Below, piece after piece: positions 9,182-17,453 of a stretch of DNA of 64,000 nt; the first letter of the stretch is position 1; each line of letters opens with the position of its first letter. This DNA comes from Ilumatobacteraceae bacterium (GTDB taxonomy: Bacteria; Actinomycetota; Acidimicrobiia; Acidimicrobiales; Ilumatobacteraceae). The stretch lies in the NCBI GenBank assembly GCA_022843125.1, contig JALHOG010000001.1, positions 70,088-134,087 of the forward strand, written 5' to 3'. The notes beneath the pieces are model-generated. The model did not search any database and had not been told where the DNA came from. It worked only from the letters and a program-made list of their open reading frames with translations. Made by a program: the position numbers and the translations under genes.

Positions 9182-10264
9182 ATGTTCGAGCCGCGGGACG
9201 CTCCGTATCCGGAGCTCAAGAAGACCCACACGATGTCGCGGACGGGGCGCCCGTACAGCGACTTCAAGCCGCCGGCCGCGGCACCGGTGTGGGCCGCGAT
9301 CGAGGGGCTCGGGCGCTATCACGTGCTGCTCGCGGCGATCGAGCTCGACGTGTTCGACGCGCTGCGCGATGCCGGGCCCTCGACCGCCGCCGCGCTCGCC
9401 GAGCGGCTCGATGTATCGGTTCCGCATCTCGCGTCACTGCTCGACGGTGTGATCGCGCTCGGTCTGCTCGACAAGGTCCGAGACGTGTACGAGCTCAATG
9501 ACACGGCCAAGCGCTACCTGGTGAGCAACGGTCCGGCATGTATGGCAGACCTCATCGCCGTCGCCCCCGGTCCGCACGACAACTGGACCCGGCTGGCCGA
9601 CACGGTCCGCCACGGCCGCCCGTCAACCCCGATCGAGGACGACCCGGAGGCCTTCTACGTCCCCCTCGTCGAGGGCACGTTCACGACGATGTGGCGCACG
9701 GCGACGCGCGCCGACCTGAAGATGCGGTACTCCACCACGCCGGCGGCGCGCATCCTCGACCTGGGGGCCGGGGGCGCCCCCTGGGCGATCGCGATGCTCA
9801 CCGCGTGTCCGGAGGGGAGCGCAGTGGTCAACGACTTCGATGCCGTGCTCGACGTCGCCCGCCGCAAGACGGCCGAGTTCGGCGTCGCCGGCCGCTGCGA
9901 GTTCCGGCCTGGGAGCTACTTCGAGATCGACATCGAACCCGACGCCTACGACATCGTCGTGCTCGGCCACATCTGCCGGGCCGAGGGTGCCGAGGGTGCG
10001 CGACGCCTGATCCGGATCGCCTTCGATGCGCTGCGTCCGGGTGGTCGCGTGGTGCTCGCCGACTACTTCCAGGATCCCGAGAAGAAGATGAACCCGCACG
10101 CCGTGATGATGGGCGTGACCATGATGGCGAGCACGGCTCGCGGCTTCACCTACACCCCCGGCGAGTTCGGCGACTGGTTGCGCACGGCCGGGTTCAGCGA
10201 CCTCCGCCTGATCGAACCGATCGGGTTCCAGCAGAGCATCATCGCCACCCGACCGCCCCGGTGA
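9182..10264 (+). CDS. SAM-dependent methyltransferase with N-terminal dimerisation domain
   Basis: A 360-residue protein built like plant-type O-methyltransferases and their bacterial relatives. A winged-helix dimerisation domain at about residues 38-105 (ELDVFDAL, followed by AERLDVSVPHLASLLDG) precedes a Rossmann methyltransferase domain with the SAM-binding ILDLGAGGAPWA motif near residue 190. An acidic residue in NDFDAV probably holds the SAM ribose. It starts six bases after the oxidoreductase gene and ends the importer transcript. An alternative internal ATG (MSRTGRPY) would drop 17 residues. The methylated compound is unknown. Confidence 0.8.
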   Translation: MFEPRDAPYPELKKTHTMSRTGRPYSDFKPPAAAPVWAAIEGLGRYHVLLAAIELDVFDALRDAGPSTAAALAERLDVSVPHLASLLDGVIALGLLDKVRDVYELNDTAKRYLVSNGPACMADLIAVAPGPHDNWTRLADTVRHGRPSTPIEDDPEAFYVPLVEGTFTTMWRTATRADLKMRYSTTPAARILDLGAGGAPWAIAMLTACPEGSAVVNDFDAVLDVARRKTAEFGVAGRCEFRPGSYFEIDIEPDAYDIVVLGHICRAEGAEGARRLIRIAFDALRPGGRVVLADYFQDPEKKMNPHAVMMGVTMMASTARGFTYTPGEFGDWLRTAGFSDLRLIEPIGFQQSIIATRPPR

Positions 10265-10305
10265 GTACGGGCTCGCGCTCCGGTCGCGTCGAGGCCTCCG
10301 TGGGG

Positions 10306-11268
10306 TCAGGCGAGCATCGTGCGGAGCTCGAGGTCGACCACGGCGGCGCCCTCGACCCCGATGCACACGTTGACGAGCGGGCGACCGTGCCAATGTTCGA
10401 GTCGGTGGTCATCGGTGTCGCCGAGAGCCGGCCACGTCTTGCCGCGGCTGATGCCGTCGGTGCAGTCGACACGGATCGGCCACTGCTCCGTCGTGAACAG
10501 CTCGGGTGCGACGAGGTACGCGATCGCGGAGGAGTCGTGGATGTAGATGCCCTCGATCCCGACACGGTCGCGGTAGAAGTCGCGGTAGAAGGGGACGATC
10601 GCAGCGATGTGCTGCGCCATCGGGTGGTCGATAGTGCCGTACCGGCCGAGGTGTTCGTTGTCCATGTGCACGTGGTGGGTCACGTCGAGGCCGACCATCG
10701 TCACCCGCCATTCGGCGCCGAACACGAGGTCGGCGGCTTCCGGATCGTTGCGGATGTTGGCCTCCGCCGCCGGCGTCGCGTTGCCGAGCCCGATGGCATT
10801 GCCGCCCATCAACACGACCTCGTCGACCAGTTCGGCGATCCGCGGTTCGAGCCGCAGCGCGAGCGCGAGATTGGTCAACGGGCCGATCGGCACGAGGGTG
10901 ATCTCGCCCGGGCGGGCCAGCACCTGCTCGATGATGAACTCGGCGGCGGTCCGATCGACCGGTTGCCGTTCGGACGGCGCGAGGTCGACGTTGCCCTGAC
11001 CGTCGTCGCCGTGGACGAACGCCACAGGGCCGGAGTAGGGCACGCACAGCGGGTCGGCTGCGCCCCTGGCAACGGGGATGTCGGGTCGCTCGGCGATGTC
11101 GAGCAGCCGGAGCGCGTTGACGGTGGCCAGCTCGGTGGTGACGTTGCCGAAGATCGTCGTGAGACCGATCACGTCGAGCGCCGGATGGCGGAGCGCGAAG
11201 AAGATCGCCATCGCATCGTCGACGCCAGGGTCGGTGTCGATGATGATCGGTCGCGGTGCAGCGGTCAT
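10306..11268 (-). CDS. Inosine-uridine preferring nucleoside hydrolase family
   Basis: A 320-residue nucleoside N-ribohydrolase. The calcium- and ribose-binding signature DTDPGVDDAMA lies at residues 11-21, with D11, D13 and the D17-D18 pair all conserved. Downstream segments such as VPIGPLTNLALAL and VLMGGNA also fit the family. It cleaves nucleosides to base and ribose. The ATG at 11268 places the motif at the usual distance from the N terminus; the longer open frame upstream is not needed. It converges on the methyltransferase and runs divergently from the first amidohydrolase, so imported nucleosides could be hydrolysed and the base deaminated by neighbours. Confidence 0.9.
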   Translation of the reverse strand: MTAAPRPIIIDTDPGVDDAMAIFFALRHPALDVIGLTTIFGNVTTELATVNALRLLDIAERPDIPVARGAADPLCVPYSGPVAFVHGDDGQGNVDLAPSERQPVDRTAAEFIIEQVLARPGEITLVPIGPLTNLALALRLEPRIAELVDEVVLMGGNAIGLGNATPAAEANIRNDPEAADLVFGAEWRVTMVGLDVTHHVHMDNEHLGRYGTIDHPMAQHIAAIVPFYRDFYRDRVGIEGIYIHDSSAIAYLVAPELFTTEQWPIRVDCTDGISRGKTWPALGDTDDHRLEHWHGRPLVNVCIGVEGAAVVDLELRTMLA

Positions 11269-11366
11269 GGCGCTAGCCCAGCACGTGCCGGTCGTCAGCC
11301 CACAATCCGGAGGCAGTCGGCGCACCCGGTACGGTCCGGCAACGTCCGCGAGAGTGAGGAGCAGCG

Positions 11367-12740
11367 GTGAAGCAGATCCTGGTACGTGGTGACGTCGTCA
11401 CGATGAACCCGACACGCGACGTGCTCGTCGGGGGTGCCGTCGTGTTCGACGAGGACGGCATCGTCGCCGTCGGCTCGACCTCGGCCCTGCTCGCCGAGCA
11501 CACCGACGCGCAGGTGCACGACGTGAGCGGGTGCGTGGTCACGCCAGGGATGGTCAACGCGCACCAGCACCACACGGGCGACCCGCTCGTGCGCAGCTGC
11601 ATCCCCGACCTGCTGCCACCGGGTGCCGCGATCTTCGAGTGGGCCGTACCGATCCACGCCGCACACACACCAGCCGACGACGAGGTCGCGGCCACGATCA
11701 CCGCGCTCGAGTCGCTCCGCAACGGGGTGACGACGGTGATCGAGGCGGGCACGGTCGCGCATCCGGAGTGGGTCGCGGCCGGGATGTCGGCCGCCGGTGT
11801 GCGAGGCACGATCGGCGTGTGGGGCTGGGACATCGAGGTCGGTCCGTTCGCAGCCCCGTGCGACGAGGTGCTCGACCGCCAACGCGCCGTGGTGTCGCAG
11901 TTCCCGGCGGGCGGCCTGATCGAGGGGTGGGTGACGCTCGTCGGCCACGACCTCGCGTCCGACGCGCTGCTCGCCGGAGCGTCGGATCTGGCGCGCGAGC
12001 TCGGCACGTCGATGACGATGCACCTGTCGCCCACCTCGAGCGATCCGGAGCGATATCTGGAACGCACCGGCCGCCGGCCGGTAGTCCACCTCGACGCGCT
12101 CGGCGCGCTCGGCCCGCACCTGCTCCTCGCTCACGGCGTCTGGCTCGACGACGACGAGGTGGATCTCGTGCTGTCGTCGGGCACGGCGATCGCGTACTGC
12201 CCGTGGGCCTACCTCCGGCTCGGTCAGGGGGTCACCGTCGCCGGGCGGCACGCCGAGATCGTGGAGCGCGGGGGTCGGGTGGCGCTGGGGTGCGACGCGT
12301 CGAACGCCGGCGACACGGGGGACATCCTGCGTGCCGCTGCTGCTGCGGCGGGCATCGCTCGCGACCGGAGGCTGCTCCCCGAGCAGTTCGGTGCGCACCA
12401 GGCGTTCGAGCTGGCGACGATCGCCGGAGCGGAGGCGGTGGGGATGGCCGATCGGGTCGGCTCGCTCGAACCCGGCAAGCAGGCCGACATCGTCGTCCAC
12501 CGGGCGAGCGGATGGGGATGGTCGCCGCGTGGTGACGTCGGCCTGCAGCTCGTGTGGGGGACCGACGGCCGCAGCGTCAGCGACGTCTGGGTCGGCGGTC
12601 GGCAGGTGATCGCCGACGGTCGCAGCACCCAGGTCGACGAGGACGCGCTGTACGCGGCGGCCGCCGACGCCCAGCGCAGCCTCCTCGACCGCACCGGCAT
12701 CCAGGTCCCCCACGTCTGGCCCCACATCCCCTCGGCGTGA
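11367..12740 (+). CDS. Amidohydrolase superfamily, cytosine/guanine-deaminase-like 1
   Basis: A 457-residue member of the amidohydrolase (TrzA/AtzA, cytosine deaminase, SAH deaminase) group. The metal motif H66-x-H68 (VNAHQHHTGD) is present, with later LLAHGVWLDD and GCDASNAGD segments giving the remaining histidine and aspartate ligands. The segment that is usually HCP is YCP here (AIAYCPW). Start is GTG preceded by GTGAGGAGC. It is clearly a paralogue of the protein at 13907-15286: both open with RG-x-x-VVTMN-x-TRDV. Such enzymes deaminate nucleobases, adenosine derivatives or triazines. Its TGA is the first triplet of a 31-nt hairpin repeat. Confidence 0.85.
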   Translation: MKQILVRGDVVTMNPTRDVLVGGAVVFDEDGIVAVGSTSALLAEHTDAQVHDVSGCVVTPGMVNAHQHHTGDPLVRSCIPDLLPPGAAIFEWAVPIHAAHTPADDEVAATITALESLRNGVTTVIEAGTVAHPEWVAAGMSAAGVRGTIGVWGWDIEVGPFAAPCDEVLDRQRAVVSQFPAGGLIEGWVTLVGHDLASDALLAGASDLARELGTSMTMHLSPTSSDPERYLERTGRRPVVHLDALGALGPHLLLAHGVWLDDDEVDLVLSSGTAIAYCPWAYLRLGQGVTVAGRHAEIVERGGRVALGCDASNAGDTGDILRAAAAAAGIARDRRLLPEQFGAHQAFELATIAGAEAVGMADRVGSLEPGKQADIVVHRASGWGWSPRGDVGLQLVWGTDGRSVSDVWVGGRQVIADGRSTQVDEDALYAAAADAQRSLLDRTGIQVPHVWPHIPSA

Positions 12741-12768
12741 CGGATTGGGTCAGACCAACTCCGTCACA
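12738..12768 (+). terminator. TGACGGA/TCCGTCA hairpin repeat, copy 1
   Basis: TGACGGATTGG and CCAACTCCGTCA can pair around GTCAGA, leaving a 29-bp near palindrome whose first three bases are the amidohydrolase stop. It sits between two convergent genes, so it probably ends both transcripts. Two further copies of the same element follow at 15289-15360. Its centre GGTCAGACC matches the core of the operators at 3108 and 16419. Confidence 0.65.
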
Positions 12769-12773
12769 GATCG

Positions 12774-13793
12774 TCACGCGCGGAGGCGGGTGGGGGAGAG
12801 GTGGGGGTTGTGGTAGCCGGCGTCGCGGGGGTTGATGGTGGTGCCCGGCGGGACGATGGTGTCGATCGCCGCGAGGGTGTCGGCGTCGAGGCGGATGTCG
12901 GCGAGTGCGAGCAGGTCGGCGAGCTGGTCGGGGGTGCGCGGGCCGATCAGTACCGAGCTCACCGCTGGGTGTGCGAGCGCGAATGCGAGCGCGAGCCCGG
13001 TCAGCGGCATACCGGCTGCCTCGGCGACGGCGGTCAGCCGGTCGACCGCGTCGAACTTGACCTCGCGCCAATCGCTGCCGAGGTCGAAGTGGTCGGGCTC
13101 GCGCTCGGCGCGTGACGCTGCGGGCGGCGGTTGATCGCGGCGGTACTTGCCGGTGAGCCAGCCACCGTTGAGGGGAGCCCACACCAGGGCGCCGATGTCG
13201 TACTTCCGGCACGTCGGCAACACCGCCTGCTCGACCCCGCGACACAGGATCGAGTACGGCGGCTGCTCGCTGGTGGGGCGGGCGCGTCCGTCCCGGTCGG
13301 CGATCCACTGTGACTCGACGATCTGCTCGGCGGGGAACGTCGACGTGCCGACGGCGCCGACGAGGCCTTCCTCGACGAGCTCGGTGAGCGCACCGAGCGT
13401 CTCGTCGAACGGCACGTCAGGATCGGGCCGGTGCATCTGGTACAGATCGATGTGGTCGGTGCGGAGCCGGCGCAGGCTGTCGGTGACGGCTTCTCGTACC
13501 CATCGGCGCGAGCCGCCACGGTGGGCCGGATCGTCGTCCATCGCGTTGCCGAACTTCGTCGCGAGGACCACACGGTCGCGCTGGCCGGCGAGGGCCTGCC
13601 CGACGATGTCCTCCGACACGCCGAAGTCATAGATGTCGGCAGTGTCGAACAGTGTGATGCCGGCGTCGAGTGCCATGTCGACCATCCGGTTGCACTCGCT
13701 GCGGTCGGGGTTGCCCCACGCACCGAACATCATGGTCCCCAGGCCGAACGAGCTCACCTCGATGCCGGACGATCCCAACCTGCGCTGCTCCAT
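12774..13793 (-). CDS. Aldo/keto reductase
   Basis: A 339-residue NADPH-dependent oxidoreductase of the AKR superfamily (TIM barrel). The catalytic tetrad is visible: the aspartate and tyrosine in DTADIYDFG, the lysine in LATKFG and the histidine in YQMHRPD. The NADPH-binding C-terminal part SSVLIGPRTPDQL is also present. The ATG at 13793 (MEQRRLGSSGIEVS) is the natural family start; upstream in-frame residues would be an unusual extension overlapping the divergent amidohydrolase promoter. It lies between the two amidohydrolase paralogues. Substrate unknown. Confidence 0.88.
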   Translation of the reverse strand: MEQRRLGSSGIEVSSFGLGTMMFGAWGNPDRSECNRMVDMALDAGITLFDTADIYDFGVSEDIVGQALAGQRDRVVLATKFGNAMDDDPAHRGGSRRWVREAVTDSLRRLRTDHIDLYQMHRPDPDVPFDETLGALTELVEEGLVGAVGTSTFPAEQIVESQWIADRDGRARPTSEQPPYSILCRGVEQAVLPTCRKYDIGALVWAPLNGGWLTGKYRRDQPPPAASRAEREPDHFDLGSDWREVKFDAVDRLTAVAEAAGMPLTGLALAFALAHPAVSSVLIGPRTPDQLADLLALADIRLDADTLAAIDTIVPPGTTINPRDAGYHNPHLSPTRLRA

Positions 13794-13894
13794 CCCGCGA
13801 GTGTGCCGTGCCGCGCGGTGCCGTGCCGAGGCGGTCGCGAGAACGTTCACCGTGCGGTAACGCGTCGGGTTCTCGCTCGGAATCGGTGGCTGCG

Positions 13895-13900
13895 TAGGGT
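13895..13900 (+). promoter_or_regulatory. -10 element of a probable leaderless promoter
   Basis: TAGGGT ends six bases before the GTG start at 13907, so the transcript should begin at or next to the start codon. No ribosome-binding site is present. The -35 region is not well defined. Confidence 0.5.
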
Positions 13901-13906
13901 CTCCGT

Positions 13907-15286
13907 GTGAGCAAGACACTGATCCGTGGTTCGCACGTCGTGACGATGAACGCGACCCGAGATGTCATTCGCCACGGGGCCGTCGTGATCGACGGCGACC
14001 GCATCGTTGCCGTCGGCAAGGCAGCCGATCTGGCCGCCCAGCACCCTGACGCAGAGGTGGTCGGGAGCGACCACTTCGTCGTCACGCCGGGCATGGTAAA
14101 CACCCACATCCACATCACCGGCGAGCCGCTGACGCGTGGGTACGTCCCCGACGACACACCCTTCGAGGAGAACGTCTTCATGTGGCTCGTGCCGCTGTAC
14201 TCGGTGTACACCGCCGAGGAGGAGCGGCTGTCGGGCCAGCTCGCCGCGGTCGAGATGCTGAAGTCGGGCACGACGACGTTCCTCGAGGCCGGCACGATCC
14301 GCTTTCTCGACGAGGTGGTCGACGGGCTCGTCGAGGTCGGCATCCGCGGGCGGGTGGGCCGCTGGGTGTGGGACCTGCCGCCCGAGCCCGACGTGTACCA
14401 CCAGCGCACCGACGAGGCGATCGCCCATCTCCAACGCCAGCTCACCGATCTCAAGTCGGTCGCAGGTGGCCGGCTCGGCGCCTGGTCGACGCTCGTCGGC
14501 CACACCACGTGCTCCGACCCGCTGTGGAAGGCCGCCCGCGAGCTGGCGACCGAGCATGGGGTCGGGATGAGCTTCCACATGTCACCGGCGATGCTCGACC
14601 CCGACGGGTTCACCGCCGAGTTCGGTCACCGCCCGATGATCCACCTCGCCGAGCTCGGCGTGCTCGCCGACGACGTCGCGATCACGCACTGCGTCCAGGT
14701 CGACGACCAGGAGCTCGCAGTGATGGCCGAGCACAAGGTGTCGGTCGCGCACTGTCCGACCACCGCGTTGAAGGTCAGCTACGGCGTCACGAAGGTCGGC
14801 AAGATGCCCGAGATGATGCAGGCCGGGATCAACGTGTCGATCGGTACCGACGGCAACAACGCATCGAACTACTCCGACCTGCACCGCGCCACCTACCTCG
14901 TCGCCGGGCTGTTCAAGGACGGTCGCCAGGACCCGCAGATGTTCCCCGCCGAGATGGCCTACGAGATGGCAACGATCGGCGGCGCACGCACGATGCTCAT
15001 GCAGGACGAGATCGGTTCGCTCCAGGTCGGCAAGAAGGCCGACATCGTCCTGCATGACATCGACCGGCCCGAGTGGCGGCCGTTGCTGAACGTGATGAAC
15101 CAGCTCGTCTGGTCGGCCGACGGTCGCGGCGTGCACAGCGTGTGGGTCGACGGAAGCAAGGTCGTCGAAGCGGGCCGTATGACCACGATCGACGAAGCCG
15201 AGCTCTACGCGAAGGCGCAGGCGATGGGTGAGGCGATCACCCTCCGCAGCGGCCTCCCCGACAAAGCCAAGTTCCCGGTGTGGTGA
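13907..15286 (+). CDS. Amidohydrolase superfamily, cytosine/SAH-deaminase-like 2
   Basis: A 459-residue metal-dependent deaminase or hydrolase. H67-x-H69 (VNTHIHITGE) and the later ITHCVQVDD and IGTDGNNAS segments supply the metal ligands; VAHCPTTALK corresponds to the family HCP motif that the paralogue at 11367-12740 has changed to YCP. The chemistry is most likely hydrolytic deamination or dechlorination-type hydrolysis of a heterocycle, as in guanine deaminase, SAH deaminase and TrzN relatives. The two copies flank an aldo/keto reductase. The GTG start is leaderless. A long inverted repeat follows three bases after the stop. Confidence 0.85.
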   Translation: MSKTLIRGSHVVTMNATRDVIRHGAVVIDGDRIVAVGKAADLAAQHPDAEVVGSDHFVVTPGMVNTHIHITGEPLTRGYVPDDTPFEENVFMWLVPLYSVYTAEEERLSGQLAAVEMLKSGTTTFLEAGTIRFLDEVVDGLVEVGIRGRVGRWVWDLPPEPDVYHQRTDEAIAHLQRQLTDLKSVAGGRLGAWSTLVGHTTCSDPLWKAARELATEHGVGMSFHMSPAMLDPDGFTAEFGHRPMIHLAELGVLADDVAITHCVQVDDQELAVMAEHKVSVAHCPTTALKVSYGVTKVGKMPEMMQAGINVSIGTDGNNASNYSDLHRATYLVAGLFKDGRQDPQMFPAEMAYEMATIGGARTMLMQDEIGSLQVGKKADIVLHDIDRPEWRPLLNVMNQLVWSADGRGVHSVWVDGSKVVEAGRMTTIDEAELYAKAQAMGEAITLRSGLPDKAKFPVW

Positions 15287-15288
15287 TG

Positions 15289-15360
15289 TGACGGAATGGG
15301 TCAGACCGACTCCGTCACAGCTCCAGCCGTGACGGAGTTGGTCTGACCCATTCCGTCACA
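15289..15360. terminator. Paired inverted copies of the TGACGGA hairpin repeat
   Basis: Copy 2 (15289-15319, plus) and copy 3 (15330-15360, inverted) face each other across a short spacer, forming a 72-nt inverted repeat between the convergent amidohydrolase and glyoxalase-fold genes. Each copy is itself a near palindrome with centre GGTCNGACC, so either two small hairpins or one long stem can form. It should terminate transcription from both sides. Confidence 0.75.
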
Positions 15361-15363
15361 CGA

Positions 15364-15888
15364 CTACTCGATGGTCCAGCCGTCGGGGAGCTTGGCGTCG
15401 CCGACGAGTTCGTGGGTGTCGGGGTCCTGCTCGATGCCCTCGAGGTGGGCCCAGAGCATGATCTGGTTGCCCCACGGGTCGAGGAACGAGGCGTTGGCGC
15501 CGCCGAACTCGGTCCAGAAGTGGTTGGTCCACAGCACGGTGCCACCGTTGGCGGCGGCGGCGTCGAGGATCCGCTCGAACGAGTCGTCGTCGCTGACCAG
15601 GATCCAGGCGCGGGTGTGGCGGCCGCCGTCGTGCATGCTGGTCGGCGCCGGCGGGGCGGGGTCGGGGTGCGGGCGTGCGTTCTTGGACAAGAAGATGCCC
15701 ATGTGCAGGTTGCCGGTGGGACCGGGCTCGCCGTCGACGAGGAACGTCTGGCCGGGCACGATGCGGTGGAACACGCCCGGGATCCGCTCCTCGACCTCCC
15801 AGCCGAACACGGTCGTGTAGAAGCGGTTCGCCTCGTCGACGTCGTCGACCGGGAAGTCGACGAACACGAGGATGTTGGGGTAGGTCAC
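15364..15888 (-). CDS. VOC (glyoxalase/bleomycin-resistance fold) family protein 1
   Basis: A 174-residue vicinal-oxygen-chelate protein. VFVDFPVDDVDEANRFYTTV is the usual first beta-alpha unit, and FLDPWGNQIML is the conserved second-module strand. Members are metal-dependent lyases, extradiol dioxygenases, isomerases or binding proteins. It lies 28 nt downstream of a second VOC gene on the same strand and probably shares its promoter. The pair stands opposite a Rieske oxygenase, so a role in handling the oxygenase product is plausible. The precise reaction cannot be assigned. Confidence 0.8.
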   Translation of the reverse strand: MTYPNILVFVDFPVDDVDEANRFYTTVFGWEVEERIPGVFHRIVPGQTFLVDGEPGPTGNLHMGIFLSKNARPHPDPAPPAPTSMHDGGRHTRAWILVSDDDSFERILDAAAANGGTVLWTNHFWTEFGGANASFLDPWGNQIMLWAHLEGIEQDPDTHELVGDAKLPDGWTIE

Positions 15889-15916
15889 AGCAGGTCCTTT
15901 CTGACTGTCCGAACGG

Positions 15917-16393
15917 TCACGCGCCCCAGACCTCCTTGGCCTTGGCGTACACGCCCTGGTCGAAGGAGTACTCGATCGTGTTGCCGTCGGGGTCCTTCAG
16001 CATGCAGATGTAGCCGATCGGCGGGGGCATGTCGGTGGGCGGCATGCCGAGGCAGCCGGCGGCCTGACCCTTGGCGGCCATTGCCTCGATCTCCTCGCGG
16101 CTCGTGAGCTCGATGCCGAGGTGGGCGAACGGCGCGAGGATCTCCTGCGGGGCGTTCTTGAACGGGTCGGTCTCGGGAAGGAACTGGGCGAGCACGAGGA
16201 TGAACGGTGTGTCGGGGGAGTCGGACATGCCCAGCCAGGCGCCGAACCCCATGTCGTCCTGGCGCTTCTCGAGCAGCTCCATCGGGGTGAACTCGGTGTA
16301 CCACGCGATCGATGCGTCGATGTCCTTGACGCGCAGCGCGATGTGCGTCCAGCGCGGCGTCGGCGGGTGCTCGGCGTAGAGACGGTCGGCCAT
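15917..16393 (-). CDS. VOC (glyoxalase/bleomycin-resistance fold) family protein 2
   Basis: A 158-residue VOC protein with WTHIALRVKDIDASIAWYTE at the N terminus and LKDPDGNTIEYS near the C terminus, where the glutamate is the usual metal ligand. The ATG at 16393 lies eight bases from a -10 TACTGT on the minus strand and has no ribosome-binding site, indicating a nearly leaderless transcript. The gene diverges from the Rieske oxygenase at 16461, with one palindromic operator between them. Function within the family is unassigned. Confidence 0.82.
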   Translation of the reverse strand: MADRLYAEHPPTPRWTHIALRVKDIDASIAWYTEFTPMELLEKRQDDMGFGAWLGMSDSPDTPFILVLAQFLPETDPFKNAPQEILAPFAHLGIELTSREEIEAMAAKGQAAGCLGMPPTDMPPPIGYICMLKDPDGNTIEYSFDQGVYAKAKEVWGA

Positions 16394-16401
16394 GGTCCGG
16401 G

Positions 16402-16454
16402 ACAGTAGCACCGTTGGTCCGATGGTCTGACCATCGGAGTTGTTCGTCTACTGT
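16402..16454. promoter_or_regulatory. Divergent promoters sharing one GntR/FadR-type operator
   Basis: The palindrome CCGATGGTCTGACCATCGG (16419-16437) is perfect around its central base. A TACTGT -10 lies on each side: 16449-16454 for the plus strand (six bases before ATG 16461) and 16402-16407 read on the minus strand (eight bases before ATG 16393). With normal spacing, both -35 regions fall inside the palindrome, so one bound repressor would shut both genes. The core matches the site at 3108-3120. Confidence 0.7.
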
Positions 16455-16460
16455 AGGGGG

Positions 16461-17453
16461 ATGGCCGTGTTCTCCGACAACCCCGTCCTGCGTGGCTACT
16501 GGCACGCCGTCGCCCGAGTGAGCGAGCTTCCGGCTGCACCGCTCAAGCGCACACTGCTCGGCGTGGACATCGTGATCTGGCGCGGTCCGGACGGTTCGGT
16601 GGTCGCGGCGCCCGACCGGTGCCCGCACCGCGAAGCGCCGCTGTCGGCCGGGTGCGTGAACGATGGGGTGCTCCAGTGCCCGTACCACGGCTGGGAGTTC
16701 GGCTCCGGCGGCGAACTCGTACGCGTGCCGTCGGCGCTGCCTGGCGTCCCCGTGCCGCCGACCGGGCACCTCGCTGCAGTCCACGCGCAGGAGCGCTACG
16801 GCCTGGTGTGGGTGTGCCTCGACGAGCCCGTCGCCGGCGTGCCGGTCATCGCCCACGACGTCGACCCGGCGTTCCGGCGCATCAACAACCCGGTCGAGGC
16901 CTGGACCACATCGGCGACGCGCCTCACCGACAACTTCATGGACTACACCCACTTCCCGTTCGTGCACACGGGCACCTTCGGCCGCGCCCAGGACACGGTG
17001 GTCCCGCGCTTCGAGGTGGAGGCGCTGTCCGAGGGCTGGTACGGCTTCCAGTACGAGGTCGACGTCAACAACCCGGACACCGCGAAGACGATCTCGGGTC
17101 AGGACGACGAGGTGCTCCACCGCCACATGAGCACCGGGTTCACGCTGCCGTTCGCAGTGCGCTCGACGATCAAGTACGAGACGGGTCTGGAGCACATCCT
17201 GCTGCTGCTCACCACGCCGATCGACGACGTCAACTGCTACTTCACGTTCGTCGTGTGGCGCAACGACGACTTCTCGGTGTCGGCCGAGGAGGTCATCGCG
17301 TTCGACCGCATGATCGGCGCCGAAGACAAGCTGATGCTCGAGCGGATCCCCGGCGTGCTCCCGCTCGCCCAGACCGGTGTGGTGAGCGTCCAGGCCGACA
17401 AGGGCAGCGTCGAGTGGCGTCGTCAGTTCGCCGCGCTGCTCGGCCTCCGCTAG
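16461..17453 (+). CDS. Rieske oxygenase, vanillate-demethylase-like
   Basis: A 330-residue Rieske non-heme iron oxygenase of the short VanA-like group, which mostly performs O- or N-demethylation or small-ring hydroxylation. Rieske ligands: CPHREAPLSAGC followed by CPYHGW (C-x-H and C-x2-H). Iron site: DNFMDYTHFPFVH with bridging aspartate and two histidines. An upstream in-frame TTG at 16440 would lie inside the operator, so ATG 16461 is preferred; it is leaderless with AGGGGG directly before it. No reductase partner is adjacent. It is co-controlled with two VOC genes by the shared palindrome. Confidence 0.88.
   Translation: MAVFSDNPVLRGYWHAVARVSELPAAPLKRTLLGVDIVIWRGPDGSVVAAPDRCPHREAPLSAGCVNDGVLQCPYHGWEFGSGGELVRVPSALPGVPVPPTGHLAAVHAQERYGLVWVCLDEPVAGVPVIAHDVDPAFRRINNPVEAWTTSATRLTDNFMDYTHFPFVHTGTFGRAQDTVVPRFEVEALSEGWYGFQYEVDVNNPDTAKTISGQDDEVLHRHMSTGFTLPFAVRSTIKYETGLEHILLLLTTPIDDVNCYFTFVVWRNDDFSVSAEEVIAFDRMIGAEDKLMLERIPGVLPLAQTGVVSVQADKGSVEWRRQFAALLGLR

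Noticed and set aside
9538-11370. 610-codon open frame on the plus strand
   Set aside because: It crosses the methyltransferase in another frame and the nucleoside hydrolase on the opposite strand; composition is Arg/Gly/Asp-rich as expected for an antisense frame in GC-rich DNA.
16440-16460. TTG start for the second Rieske oxygenase
   Set aside because: It lies inside the promoter region between the operator and the -10; ATG 16461 matches the usual family N terminus.
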